Shown: positions 1 to 8,538 of the stretch, piece after piece | How the letters are laid out: each line of letters opens with the position of its first letter | Position numbering within the stretch: position 1 is the first letter of the stretch | Source of the DNA: Alteromonas sp. IB21 | Lineage (GTDB): Bacteria > Pseudomonadota > Gammaproteobacteria > Enterobacterales > Alteromonadaceae | Length of the DNA: 64,000 nucleotides | Direction of reading: 5' to 3' | Assembly: GCF_016405965.1 (NCBI RefSeq) | Contig: NZ_JAEFCD010000007.1 | Coordinates: forward strand, 34,624 to 98,623 | Position numbers and translations under genes: made by a program | The notes under the pieces: generated by a model | What the model saw: only the letters and a program-made list of their open reading frames with translations | Told to the model about the DNA's origin: nothing | Database searches by the model: none

Positions 1-186
1 GCACGCGCTAAAGCCGAGGCGGAAGCCCAAGCGAAGGCGCAAGCGGAAGAAGAAGCACGCGCTAAAGCCGAGGCGGAAGCCCAAGCGAAGGCGCAAGCGG
101 AAGAAGAAGCGCGCGCTAAAGCCGAGGCAGAGGCACAAGCCAAGGCGCAAGCCGAAGAAGAGGCTCGCGCTAAAGCCGAGGCGGAA
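1..186 (+). repeat. 54-bp tandem repeat inside ftsY
   Basis: About 3.4 copies of a 54-bp unit begin at 1, 55, 109 and 163. The first two copies are identical and the third carries synonymous changes. Each unit encodes the 18-residue block ARAKAEAEAQAKAQAEEE, so copy number can change without a frameshift. The array continues out of the window on the left, so its full length is unknown. It forms the acidic A domain of FtsY. Confidence 0.95.
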
Positions 187-1152
187 AACAAGCCAAAAGA
201 AAAGAAATCCCTTTTTGCCCGCCTAAAGGAAAGTTTATCGCGCACGAAAGAAAATTTAGGCAGCGGGATTGTTAGCCTATTCAAAGGTAAGGCGATAGAT
301 GACGAGCTTTATGAAGATCTTGAAACGCAGCTTTTAGTGGCAGATGTGGGTATGGACACGACCCAGAAGATCATAAATCATCTTACCGACAGTGCCTCTC
401 GAAAAGATCTCAAAGACGCGGAAGCCTTGTTAGAGATAATGAAGCAACAGATGTCAGGCATGTTGTCACAAGTCAATCAGCCCTTACCTGATGTAATGAA
501 GGCCCATGATGCCAGTGAAGGCCCTTTTGTTATTTTAATGGTCGGGGTAAACGGTGTGGGTAAAACCACCACCATTGGAAAACTGGCTAAGCAGTTCCAG
601 CAGGACGGTAAAAAGGTCATGCTTGCTGCAGGTGACACGTTCAGAGCGGCAGCGGTTGAGCAACTTCAAGTATGGGGTGAGCGTAACGATATCCCGGTTA
701 TTGCGCAGCACACAGGTGCTGACAGTGCATCGGTTCTTTATGACGCGCTTGAGGCTGCTAAATCTCGCGGTACCGATATATTAATTGCAGATACAGCAGG
801 GCGCTTGCAGAATAAAAATAACTTGATGGAAGAGCTTAAGAAAGTGGTTCGCGTAATGAAAAAGATTAATCCAAACGCGCCTCACGAAGTTATGCTTACG
901 TTAGATGCGGGTACCGGTCAAAACGCCATTAGCCAAGCCAAGTTGTTTAACGAAGCGGTAGGCTTGACGGGTATTACTCTAACTAAGTTAGACGGTACTG
1001 CTAAGGGTGGCGTTATCTTCTCTATTGCGGATAAATTTAATATTCCTATCAGGTATATCGGAGTGGGTGAGAGCATCGACGATTTGCGCCAGTTCGACGG
1101 ACAAGAATTTATTGATGCACTGTTTAGCGAAATGGAAACACCGGAAAGCTAA
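1..1152 (+). CDS. ftsY: Signal recognition particle receptor FtsY (5' truncated)
   Basis: This GTPase docks the signal recognition particle and ribosome at the inner membrane for co-translational insertion of membrane proteins. The reading frame is open from base 1, so the start lies outside the window. Visible first is an Ala/Glu/Lys-rich acidic A domain built of 18-residue repeats, then a basic linker (KPKEKKSLFARLKESL), the N domain, and the G domain with P-loop GVNGVGKTTT, the DTFRAAA motif, DTAGR and TKLDG. These are diagnostic for FtsY/Ffh GTPases, and the A domain plus the ftsE neighbour points to FtsY rather than Ffh. The ATG at 337 is internal and cannot be the start because it would remove half of the N domain. 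It is followed 26 bases later by ftsE, the common ftsYEX operon. Confidence 0.97.
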   Translation, partial: ARAKAEAEAQAKAQAEEEARAKAEAEAQAKAQAEEEARAKAEAEAQAKAQAEEEARAKAEAENKPKEKKSLFARLKESLSRTKENLGSGIVSLFKGKAIDDELYEDLETQLLVADVGMDTTQKIINHLTDSASRKDLKDAEALLEIMKQQMSGMLSQVNQPLPDVMKAHDASEGPFVILMVGVNGVGKTTTIGKLAKQFQQDGKKVMLAAGDTFRAAAVEQLQVWGERNDIPVIAQHTGADSASVLYDALEAAKSRGTDILIADTAGRLQNKNNLMEELKKVVRVMKKINPNAPHEVMLTLDAGTGQNAISQAKLFNEAVGLTGITLTKLDGTAKGGVIFSIADKFNIPIRYIGVGESIDDLRQFDGQEFIDALFSEMETPES

Positions 1153-1178
1153 AGCCAGTAAAGCGTTAGGGAAAAAGA

Positions 1179-1892
1179 ATGATAAAGTTTGAGCAGGTAA
1201 GCAAAACCTATCCGGGCGGTCAGCGCGCGCTTAGCAAAGTGAACTTTCATATTGCGCCAGGCGAAATGGCCTTTTTAACCGGGCACTCCGGCGCAGGGAA
1301 AAGTACGCTGCTCAAACTTATAAGTCTTATGGAGCGCCCAACGGTGGGGCGCGTTCTCATCAACGGCCACGACCTTAATGCTATCACTCGCCGAGATATT
1401 GCCTATATTCGCCGAGACATTGGGATGATTTTTCAGAGCCATCAATTGTTGATGGATAAGTCAGTTTTTGACAATGTGGCTTTGCCTTTAGTCATTGAGG
1501 GGTATACCCACAAAGAAATACGCAAGCGCGTTGAAGCAGCTCTTGAGATGGTAGGACTTAGAGACAAAACTCGTTGTTTACCTATCACCCTATCAGGTGG
1601 GGAACAACAGCGCGTAGGGATAGCTCGCGCTGTTGTCAATAAACCTCCCTTACTTCTTGCCGATGAGCCAACGGGAAACCTTGACCCCAAATTGTCCATG
1701 GAAATTATTCGTCTCTTTGAGGACTTTAATCAGGCAGGTGTGTCAGTGTTAATTGCTACCCACGATCTAGGCCTTATTGCCCGAATGCGATACCGCACAT
1801 TAACGCTCAAAAATGGACAAATGATAACCGATGGCCTGACTGACGGTCTTGATGATGGCGCAGCGGGTAGCGGTGAAGGAGCTTGGTCGTGA
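1179..1892 (+). CDS. ftsE: Cell division ATP-binding protein FtsE
   Basis: FtsE is the ATPase of the FtsEX complex at the division septum, which controls peptidoglycan hydrolases through periplasmic activators such as EnvC. The 237-residue product carries Walker [10 protein letters not shown] (about residues 35-43), a Q-loop, the ABC signature LSGGEQQR and Walker [13 protein letters not shown], then the H-loop ATHD. Length is slightly above the usual 220-225 residues because of a Gly/Asp-rich tail. The ATG at 1179 fits the usual [14 protein letters not shown] start. It lies 26 bases after ftsY, and its stop overlaps the ftsX start. Confidence 0.97.
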   Translation: MIKFEQVSKTYPGGQRALSKVNFHIAPGEMAFLTGHSGAGKSTLLKLISLMERPTVGRVLINGHDLNAITRRDIAYIRRDIGMIFQSHQLLMDKSVFDNVALPLVIEGYTHKEIRKRVEAALEMVGLRDKTRCLPITLSGGEQQRVGIARAVVNKPPLLLADEPTGNLDPKLSMEIIRLFEDFNQAGVSVLIATHDLGLIARMRYRTLTLKNGQMITDGLTDGLDDGAAGSGEGAWS

Positions 1893-2869
1893 GTATATTA
1901 TTCAAAGGGCGAGCGAAGGGCGCATCGTCAGCTAAGGTGGGCTTTCTTCAATCTATCGTCATGTTCTTCGTTAGCCACGTGCGTCAAGCGTTATCGAGCC
2001 TTGGCGAGCTTTGGCGCCAACCGCTAGCATCACTAATGACCATAGGTGTATTGGGTCTAAGTATAACCTTACCTAGTACCCTTTATATCATGGTTAAAAA
2101 TACGGAAAAAATAACCGCAGGCTGGGATCAGGCTTCGGAAATTTCGCTATTCTTGAAACCCACTATGAGTGCCGCTAGTTCACAGCAATTGGTGGCTAGG
2201 CTAAATACATGGCCTGAAATAGACAGTGTTGTCTACATTCCTGCTGATGACGCGTTTAAAGAGTTTCAGCACTTATCAGGGCTAGGTGATGCGATTGCTT
2301 ACCTAGAGAAAAATCCTCTGCCCGATGTAGTACTCGTCACGCCAGCTGAAAAATATGCATCGCCAACCGCTGCAAAAGCGTTGTTAGACAAGCTTCGCCA
2401 GCAGCGAGAGGTAGATATTGGTAAGCTTGATATTGAGTGGTTAGAGCGACTCTATGCAGTGATTGATATCGCCCGAGACCTTGTTACGTTAATTGGGCTT
2501 CTGCTTTTCATTGCAGTCGTGCTCATTATCGGCAACACCATCCGCCTCAATATACTCAACAAATACGACGAAATTGTGGTGATGAAGCTGGTAGGGGCCA
2601 CCGACGCATTCATTCACCGCCCATTTTTATATACTGGGTTTTGGTATGGCCTGCTAGGCGGTCTCATGGCTTGGTTCGCTGTAATAATAATATTGTGGTG
2701 GATGGACAGCAGTATCACTACCTTCGCGGCTATGTATCAAAAAGAATTTAATATTACTGGTCTAACGGGAACCGCATTACTGACTATGCTGGGGTTATCT
2801 GTGCTTTTGGGTTTACTGGGCTCACTCATCTCAGTTCAGCGGCATGTGAGAGAAATAGAGCCCAAATAA
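1889..2869 (+). CDS. ftsX: Cell division protein FtsX
   Basis: FtsX is the membrane subunit that pairs with FtsE. It has a cytoplasmic N-terminus, a first membrane helix (around LASLMTIGVLGLSITLP), a roughly 100-residue periplasmic domain that in relatives contacts EnvC, and three C-terminal helices. The conserved block VVMKLVGATDAFI precedes the last helices, as in the FtsX/MacB family. I place the start at the GTG at 1889, because its GTGA overlaps the ftsE stop (TGA at 1890-1892), a common translational coupling arrangement. A TTG at 1883 would add two residues. No obvious terminator follows. Confidence 0.95.
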   Translation: MSILFKGRAKGASSAKVGFLQSIVMFFVSHVRQALSSLGELWRQPLASLMTIGVLGLSITLPSTLYIMVKNTEKITAGWDQASEISLFLKPTMSAASSQQLVARLNTWPEIDSVVYIPADDAFKEFQHLSGLGDAIAYLEKNPLPDVVLVTPAEKYASPTAAKALLDKLRQQREVDIGKLDIEWLERLYAVIDIARDLVTLIGLLLFIAVVLIIGNTIRLNILNKYDEIVVMKLVGATDAFIHRPFLYTGFWYGLLGGLMAWFAVIIILWWMDSSITTFAAMYQKEFNITGLTGTALLTMLGLSVLLGLLGSLISVQRHVREIEPK

Positions 2870-2870
2870 A

Positions 2871-2907
2871 TAGCCACTGTGCTAAATAAAAAATAGCTAC
2901 TGTGCTA
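2871..2907. repeat. 14-bp imperfect direct repeat after ftsX
   Basis: TAGCCACTGTGCTA at 2871-2884 recurs as TAGCTACTGTGCTA at 2894-2907, differing at one base. The second copy overlaps the stop codon of the converging EAL-HDOD gene. It looks like a small local duplication; no function is evident. Confidence 0.8.
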
Positions 2908-4135
2908 TTGCCCTCGGGTAATGGGATGTGACTGCACTACGAACCCCGTTCCCCCATACAATTGCTTGGTTATAAAGCATGTGAAGCTGCTTCTGGTCGA
3001 TATTAAGTAGTTTCGCTTGCTTTATTACGTTCATCCAAAGCGCACTTTCAAAAGCACGGACCAGGGTCATATAGCTAGCAATTTCAACGTTTTTACCGAG
3101 TAAGGCATCGTTCACTTCTTCTGAAAGCGGCAGTTGCTTCACTATGTCAGTCATGGATTGGTCAAGCAGCCCTTCAAGCAGCGAGAACAAGCCGACTAAG
3201 AAGGCTATAGGTGGATTATTTTTCATTCCTCGGCGCTCTGCCAGAAGATCAAAAAATTTGGCGCGAACCAGTGACATATGAATGATTTCAAGTGGCTTGT
3301 CGTCGCCTAAATTCGTCAAGCTTAATAAGGCAATAAATTTCTTAATCTCCACTTCACCCATATAATTGAGGGCGTGCCTGAGCGAGGTAATCTTATAGCG
3401 CTTGTTGATGGTAGGGTTATTAATAAATTTCAGTAGTAAAAAACTTAGCGTGGCATCGCGCTCAATAATCTGGCTAATACGATCAATGTCAAAGCTGTTG
3501 TTCGAACTTTCACCCATCAAATCGACAATGTTCATTTTCGACGCAGGTAATTGCTTCAAAATTCGCGCTTCTGGCTGAGAGAAAAAGTACCCTTGAAAAA
3601 AATCGAACCCTAAGTCGAGACATGTTGAGAAATTGTCTTGGGTGTCAACTTGCTCAGCCACTAACTGAACATTTGCATCGTGATAGCGTGGAATATGTTT
3701 CTCGATGGTTTCAAAACGGGCCTTCGAAACATCAACTTTGACGATGTCGATAAGAGGAAATATATCGTGTTTTGATGCCACCATCATGGGGTCGTCTATT
3801 GCCAACTTGAACCCCAGTTGCTTTATATGCTGGCACGCTTCAAATAGTCCGCTGGATGTGTCGGTTGGATCGGCGAGCTCAACAACAACAGATTCTGGAT
3901 TCAACGTTGTGGGAAAGCGAGAAATGAGCGTATCAGAAGAAAAAGAAATAAATGATGTTTTCTCGCCGCTAATATCATCAAGGCCTAAAGGGTGAAAATG
4001 TTCAGATATAAACTTTGCTTTTTCTTCCTTATGTTCCGGATAAGCGCCCGCTTTACCATCTCTGAACAAAAGTTCGTAGGCAAATACGCTTTTGCTTTTA
4101 TCTAAAATGGGCTGTCGAGCTATAAACGCGAACAT
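2897..4135 (-). CDS. EAL-HDOD signalling protein, copy 1
   Basis: This 412-residue protein has an N-terminal EAL-like domain (about 1-200) and a C-terminal HDOD domain (about 200-400), the YuxH/CdgJ-type architecture that links c-di-GMP signalling to motility or surface behaviour in other gammaproteobacteria. The EAL motif is altered to YELLFR. The DDFG metal motif reads DDPMM. A lysine (IVKVDV), a glutamate (VAEQ) and the QGYFF glutamine remain. Catalysis is therefore doubtful and a binding or scaffold role is more likely. It is a clear paralogue of the next gene, sharing HDOD blocks such as RHALNYMGEVEIKKFIALLS. No membrane segments are visible. Confidence 0.9.
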   Translation of the reverse strand: MFAFIARQPILDKSKSVFAYELLFRDGKAGAYPEHKEEKAKFISEHFHPLGLDDISGEKTSFISFSSDTLISRFPTTLNPESVVVELADPTDTSSGLFEACQHIKQLGFKLAIDDPMMVASKHDIFPLIDIVKVDVSKARFETIEKHIPRYHDANVQLVAEQVDTQDNFSTCLDLGFDFFQGYFFSQPEARILKQLPASKMNIVDLMGESSNNSFDIDRISQIIERDATLSFLLLKFINNPTINKRYKITSLRHALNYMGEVEIKKFIALLSLTNLGDDKPLEIIHMSLVRAKFFDLLAERRGMKNNPPIAFLVGLFSLLEGLLDQSMTDIVKQLPLSEEVNDALLGKNVEIASYMTLVRAFESALWMNVIKQAKLLNIDQKQLHMLYNQAIVWGNGVRSAVTSHYPRAIAQ

Positions 4136-4289
4136 AATTTCTTCCTGCTGAAATGAACTGACATCGTTGTTAACTTTAATTCTAATTTTGACCGAACAGA
4201 CGTTTAGTCACTTTCTAGTCTATGATATGTATTCGTAATGTAACAACTATTCAATCATTAATTATCAACTATCGCCTAAGGCGAATCAT

Positions 4290-5519
4290 TTAGCTATCGC
4301 CCAACGCTGATTGATGGATATGTTTAGCCCACTTTATTGCTTCGTTATAATAGCTGTGAAGAAGGCTTTGGCTGATATCGTATTTCGCGGCAAATTGTTG
4401 TATGCCCGTCCACTTTGCACGTTCGAACAACTGCGCCAACGTTAAGCAATTTCTAAGCATACCCGCGCCACCGCAAAGGGCATTTTTAACATCGTCACTA
4501 ATTGGCACTTTACTAACTAAGTCATCTATACGCTGTTCCATCATGGCGTCTAGCAAGGACAACAGACCAGTAAGAAATCCTTTAAGCGGATTATCTGAAT
4601 CTTTTAGCTGAGAAAATACTAGCTCGCAAAATTTAGCGCGAACTAGAGCCATCTGCAGTAGCTCAGTCGGTTGACCATCATTTAAATTGGCAAGCGCGAG
4701 CAGCGAAATAAACTTCTTCACTTCAATTTCACCCATAAATGTTAACGCGTGCTTAAGAGAAGTAATTTTATGCCGCTTGTTTACCATAGGGTTGTTGATA
4801 AAGCGCAAAAGTAAATACGTGAGGGAGGGATCGCGCTCAATAATTTTGTTTACTTCATCAAAGTTCAACTTTGCTTGGCTACTCAGCGCGAGTAACTCCA
4901 TCATGGTAAGACTACTTGGGCCTAGCTTTCTGTGTTTAACAATCTCGGGCTTTGCTAAAAAGTAAACCTGAAAATAGTCGAAGCCCATGGCTTTGAACTG
5001 ATTAAACTCTTCGTAAGTCTCAATTTTTTCAGCGACGAGTTTAATGTTCTTAGATTTGAAACGTTCCACTAACGTTGGGATTTCATTGTGAGCAATTTCG
5101 GTAATGTCGATTTTTACAATGCTGGTAAAGGGGATAAACGCTTCCCATTTCCCTTTCATGTCGTAATCATCTAGGGCGATAGGGTAGCCCAGTCCACGAA
5201 TGTGCTTGCACGCAGAAACTAGCGCGTCGTCTACTTCAACCGTTTCTACAATCTCAATGACAACCTTATTCGCATCTAAAGAGGTAGGAAAGCGAAACAT
5301 AAGGGTATCGCGGTGAAAGTTAATAAACGCTTTTTTGTCCCCGGTAATCTCTTCAATACCTAAGCTCAAGTGGGTTGAGGTCAGTATCTTCGAGGTGGCT
5401 TCATCGGGCGGGATGTCAGGAAAGCAATTTTCTTCGCCAATACGAAAAAGTAGTTCGTAAGCGTATACTTCTCGGTTTACATCGAATATGGGCTGTCTAG
5501 CGACGTAAGCAAACATCAA
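4290..5519 (-). CDS. EAL-HDOD signalling protein, copy 2
   Basis: The 409-residue product has the same layout as its downstream neighbour: degenerate EAL domain, then HDOD. The EAL signature is again YELLFR, the metal motif is DDYDM in place of DDFG, and the QGY motif is changed to FQVYF, so it has drifted further from a working phosphodiesterase than copy 1. The HDOD part shows RFINNPMVNKRHKITSLKHA. The upstream copy of a tandem pair with 154 bases between the genes, it may be co-transcribed with copy 1. Both sit in the ftsX-rpoH interval on the strand opposite to cell division and heat-shock genes. A role in c-di-GMP sensing is inference. Confidence 0.9.
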   Translation of the reverse strand: MMFAYVARQPIFDVNREVYAYELLFRIGEENCFPDIPPDEATSKILTSTHLSLGIEEITGDKKAFINFHRDTLMFRFPTSLDANKVVIEIVETVEVDDALVSACKHIRGLGYPIALDDYDMKGKWEAFIPFTSIVKIDITEIAHNEIPTLVERFKSKNIKLVAEKIETYEEFNQFKAMGFDYFQVYFLAKPEIVKHRKLGPSSLTMMELLALSSQAKLNFDEVNKIIERDPSLTYLLLRFINNPMVNKRHKITSLKHALTFMGEIEVKKFISLLALANLNDGQPTELLQMALVRAKFCELVFSQLKDSDNPLKGFLTGLLSLLDAMMEQRIDDLVSKVPISDDVKNALCGGAGMLRNCLTLAQLFERAKWTGIQQFAAKYDISQSLLHSYYNEAIKWAKHIHQSALGDS

Positions 5520-5781
5520 GGTCCTCTTTGCTTCACTTGCCTTACTTCTTTGCTTAGTATTTCCCTTTGAGCTTTACGTCCGTTTATTGGCACATTATCT
5601 GGAAAATGCGTTGCAGCAGTTGTAGTGCAAAATCGATTAATCCAACCTATTATCTTCAGTTTTCAAAAGGAAAAGCAAGAGATATGATACGAACAGCTTT
5701 AGTAAAAGAAAACGTTATTGATTCAGCGTTACGCTGCGAATAGATCATTAAGCGTCGAATTTCATATCACTGAGATTAGCT

Positions 5782-5812
5782 TTGCGTCTATATTTGGTAA
5801 TTAACGTATAAT
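5782..5812 (+). promoter_or_regulatory. Candidate sigma-70 promoter of rpoH
   Basis: TTGCGT at 5782-5787 and a perfect TATAAT at 5807-5812 are separated by 19 bases, slightly longer than ideal. It would give an rpoH leader of about 295 bases. Confidence 0.4.
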
Positions 5813-5972
5813 ACTATGATAGTTTACTGACGATTCAGACTAACTGCAGTCAAACAGGTGTGACTGCTTCGTTTAGTATTGTTCATTTACTTCGATTATT
5901 GCTTTGGCCAGCAGTTAATTTAATATTACTCGCCAGCCGTTTAGTGTGAAGCGGTATTCAGAACGTTAATTT

Positions 5973-6000
5973 GAACTTTTTTTAATAATCTAGGTCTTGA
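5973..6000 (+). promoter_or_regulatory. Candidate sigma-E promoter of rpoH
   Basis: GAACTT at 5973-5978, a 16-base T/A-rich spacer, and TCTTGA at 5995-6000 resemble the envelope-stress sigma-E consensus (GGAACTT, then a TCTGA-type -10). In E. coli rpoH also has a sigma-E promoter, so the site is expected here, but the -10 is imperfect. Confidence 0.5.
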
Positions 6001-6113
6001 TATTGTAGGAAGTGCCACCATACCTACACATCGGTAAAACTTCATATCTTAATTAGGTCTCGCGCAGCTTCGGTTACTTTGTTAATATGAAGCGGCAATA
6101 AATGAGGTGAACA

Positions 6114-6968
6114 ATGAGCAACAATTTGCAATCTATGGCCCTGTCAGTGCCACACAGCGGTAGCATTGAAGGCTACATCCAAGCTGTAAGCAGCATTGAT
6201 ATGCTTAGCGCTGAGGAAGAGCGTGAGTTGGCAGTGCGCCTTCGCGAAGACGAAGACTTACAAGCCGCTCGAAAGCTAGTAATGTCACACCTTCGTTTTG
6301 TAGTGCACATTGCAAAATCTTACTCAGGTTATGGCTTACCACAAGCCGACTTAATTCAAGAAGGTAACATCGGTCTGATGAAAGCCGTTAAGCGCTTCGA
6401 CCCAACAGTGGGTGTGCGTTTGGTTTCTTTCGCGGTACATTGGATCAAAGCAGAAATTCATGAGTTTGTACTTAAAAATTGGAGAATAGTGAAGGTTGCG
6501 ACTACAAAAGCGCAGCGTAAATTGTTCTTTAACCTACGTAAGGCGAAAAAACGTCTAGGTTGGTTTACTCATGCTGAAGTACAAACCGTAGCAGATGAGC
6601 TTGGCGTTAGCACAAAAGAAGTGCTTCAAATGGAAGCGCGTATGAGCAGCCAAGATCAAGCGTTTGACTTAACTGCAGACGAAGATGAGACGGGTAATTT
6701 TGCGCCGGTTCAATTTTTGGAAGATAAGTCTTCTGATGTTGAAACTGATGTCATTAATAATGACTGGGATACAGCGGCAAGTAAGCGACTGTATTCAGCG
6801 ATAAAAACGCTAGACGAGCGTAGTCAAGATATCATCGAGACGCGTTGGTTAGCAGACAACAAAATTACGCTACAAGACTTGGCTGATAAATATCAGGTGT
6901 CTGCAGAGCGTGTTCGCCAAATTGAAAAAAATGCGATGAAGAAACTACAAGCGGCCATGGTTGCGTAG
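6114..6968 (+). CDS. rpoH: RNA polymerase heat-shock sigma factor RpoH (sigma-32)
   Basis: This 284-residue sigma factor directs transcription of heat-shock genes, including hslVU in this window. Region 2 ([31 protein letters not shown] family block) is followed by the RpoH box QRKLFFNLR, which separates RpoH from RpoD/RpoS, and by region 4 with the [17 protein letters not shown] helix-turn-helix. Length matches E. coli RpoH (284). The ATG at 6114 is preceded by GAGGTGA. Upstream promoter candidates suggest regulation by both housekeeping and envelope-stress sigma factors. A strong terminator follows. Confidence 0.98.
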   Translation: MSNNLQSMALSVPHSGSIEGYIQAVSSIDMLSAEEERELAVRLREDEDLQAARKLVMSHLRFVVHIAKSYSGYGLPQADLIQEGNIGLMKAVKRFDPTVGVRLVSFAVHWIKAEIHEFVLKNWRIVKVATTKAQRKLFFNLRKAKKRLGWFTHAEVQTVADELGVSTKEVLQMEARMSSQDQAFDLTADEDETGNFAPVQFLEDKSSDVETDVINNDWDTAASKRLYSAIKTLDERSQDIIETRWLADNKITLQDLADKYQVSAERVRQIEKNAMKKLQAAMVA

Positions 6969-7010
6969 TAGCAAACGTAATCAGCCTAAACGTTTGATAG
7001 ACACGAATTG

Positions 7011-7037
7011 AAAAAGCGCCTTTTGAGGCGCTTTTTT
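7011..7037 (+). terminator. Rho-independent terminator of rpoH
   Basis: AAAAAGCGCC, a short loop, and GGCGCTTTTTT form a GC-rich hairpin ending in a T run, 43 bases after the rpoH stop. Confidence 0.92.
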
Positions 7038-7067
7038 ATGAGGTAAAAAAAGTTAAAACATACAGCC

Positions 7068-7982
7068 TTACTTTTCTTCATCTTTAGCAACAGGAAGTAC
7101 GTAAAATACCCCCTCAAACTCTGCAACCGGCGAATCTCCATCTAATATGGCAACGCTCAACTCAAAGCGCGCTTTATTATCATTCTCTAAAGGTTTGAAT
7201 TTTCCCGATAGGGTTTCGATATTGCAGATTGCCCTTGGCTTCATAGTAATAGGTTTGTGGTAGTGAATGTCACCATCGCCCAAGACAATATCCCCATCTA
7301 ACCCACGCTCTTTGAGCTGCAGGTAAATCATTCCCCATCCCGTAAGTGTGGCTAACGAGAATATACTGCCTGCGAACATAGTGCCGTGAATATTAATATT
7401 TTTATTTAGCGATGCGCGGGTTTCAAGTGTGCGCCCGGTGTATTGATAAAGCTTGATACCCATATGTTCAGTAATAGGGATCGTTTCCGACCATGTTTCT
7501 TGAAGTGTTTTGCACCACTTAGGATGAAGCACTAACGTATTATTTTCGGTAAACTTTTTCACCATCTGCTGGCGCTTTAACATGCCGAGTTCGTTGGGCG
7601 CTTCTCGTTCTATTTCAAAACCACAGGCGCTGAAAAAATCGATCGAAATTTCGCGGCTGTTTGTGACAGCCCGCTCTGCGCCAAGATCTTTTGCCACGTT
7701 TTCAAGCGCTGCCATCATCATTTGGCCCAACCCTTTCCGCAGATGTTTTGGATGAACGGCAATGTGTCTGATTTGTGCTTCTTCAGCCGTATTTAAATGT
7801 ACACGACCACAGGCAACGACCTCTCCAGTGCGGTTGGTAATAATACGGTGCTCTGCGACTTGTTCATATTCGTCTTTCTCTGAACCTGGAGGGAAGTTCC
7901 ACGGCTGGCGCAGGTGTTCCCACCGAAAATGAAAATAGGCTTCAAATTCGGCATCGCTTTTTGGCGTCACTACCTTATACAC
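7068..7982 (-). CDS. YiiD-type GNAT acetyltransferase-thioesterase fusion
   Basis: The 304-residue product joins an N-terminal GNAT acetyltransferase domain (about 1-150, with the acetyl-CoA loop LRKGLGQMMM) to a C-terminal hot-dog domain of the YiiD_C putative thioesterase type (about 160-300, with INIHGTMFAGSIFSLATLTGWG). E. coli YiiD has this architecture; from memory the family has been tied to malonyl-ACP decarboxylation supporting fatty acid initiation, but the substrate is not visible in the sequence. It appears to be monocistronic, converging on rpoH. Cytoplasmic, no signal peptide. Confidence 0.85.
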   Translation of the reverse strand: MYKVVTPKSDAEFEAYFHFRWEHLRQPWNFPPGSEKDEYEQVAEHRIITNRTGEVVACGRVHLNTAEEAQIRHIAVHPKHLRKGLGQMMMAALENVAKDLGAERAVTNSREISIDFFSACGFEIEREAPNELGMLKRQQMVKKFTENNTLVLHPKWCKTLQETWSETIPITEHMGIKLYQYTGRTLETRASLNKNINIHGTMFAGSIFSLATLTGWGMIYLQLKERGLDGDIVLGDGDIHYHKPITMKPRAICNIETLSGKFKPLENDNKARFELSVAILDGDSPVAEFEGVFYVLPVAKDEEK

Positions 7983-8100
7983 AATAAACCGGCCTTATTA
8001 AAAAAATGAAAGAGTATTTAAACGTAAGAATACGAACGGTACAAGTTTAATTGTATGAGCAGAATAAGGAGACCAGTACCTGTGTTTAGTTACCGTATTA

Positions 8101-8538
8101 CTATACGTTGAATTGAAAAGTGACGGGCCCGTCGTTAATAAGACCAACCTGCATATCTGCCCCAAATTCGCCCGTGGCCACGGTCATGCCTTTATTTTTA
8201 AGCGTATTAACAAACTTTTTGTAAATGGCTTCACCATGCTCGGGAGGCGCGCCACGTGAAAAACCGGGTCTGTTGCCCTTTTGTGTATCTGCTACGAGAG
8301 TAAACTGGGATACGACTAAGAACTCACCGCCTACTTGCTCAATATTAAGGTTCATTTTCCCATCTTCATCATTGAACATGCGATAGCGACACAGTTTATT
8401 AGCAAGCTTTTCAATTTCTTCGTCACCATCTTTTTTTTCAACGCCTAACAGCACCAGCATGCCGTTACCAATTTCGCCAATCACTTCACCAGCTACAGTT
8501 ACATTAGCCTCTGATACTCGTTGGATTAACCCTATCAC
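8101..8538 (-). CDS. dtd: D-aminoacyl-tRNA deacylase
   Basis: Dtd hydrolyses D-amino acids, and mis-attached glycine, from tRNA. The 145-residue length is exactly that of the family. SQFTLVAD holds the conserved SQFTL motif, and the Gly-cisPro proofreading motif is in the C-terminal NDGPVTF. The start is a GTG at 8538, whose GTGA overlaps the stop of the upstream pip gene by four bases, implying translational coupling. Confidence 0.96.
   Translation of the reverse strand: MIGLIQRVSEANVTVAGEVIGEIGNGMLVLLGVEKKDGDEEIEKLANKLCRYRMFNDEDGKMNLNIEQVGGEFLVVSQFTLVADTQKGNRPGFSRGAPPEHGEAIYKKFVNTLKNKGMTVATGEFGADMQVGLINDGPVTFQFNV

Larger units (their letters stand above)
5520..6113 (+). other. Long leader/intergenic region upstream of rpoH
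   Basis: About 590 bases carry no convincing gene on either strand. They hold promoter candidates for rpoH (a sigma-70-like site near 5782-5812 and a sigma-E-like site near 5973-6000) and presumably the promoter of the divergent EAL-HDOD genes. The AT-rich composition suits a regulatory region. Confidence 0.7.

Noticed and set aside
337..1152. FtsY starting at the internal ATG 337
   Set aside because: The frame is open from base 1 and encodes the A domain and the first part of the N domain upstream of this ATG.
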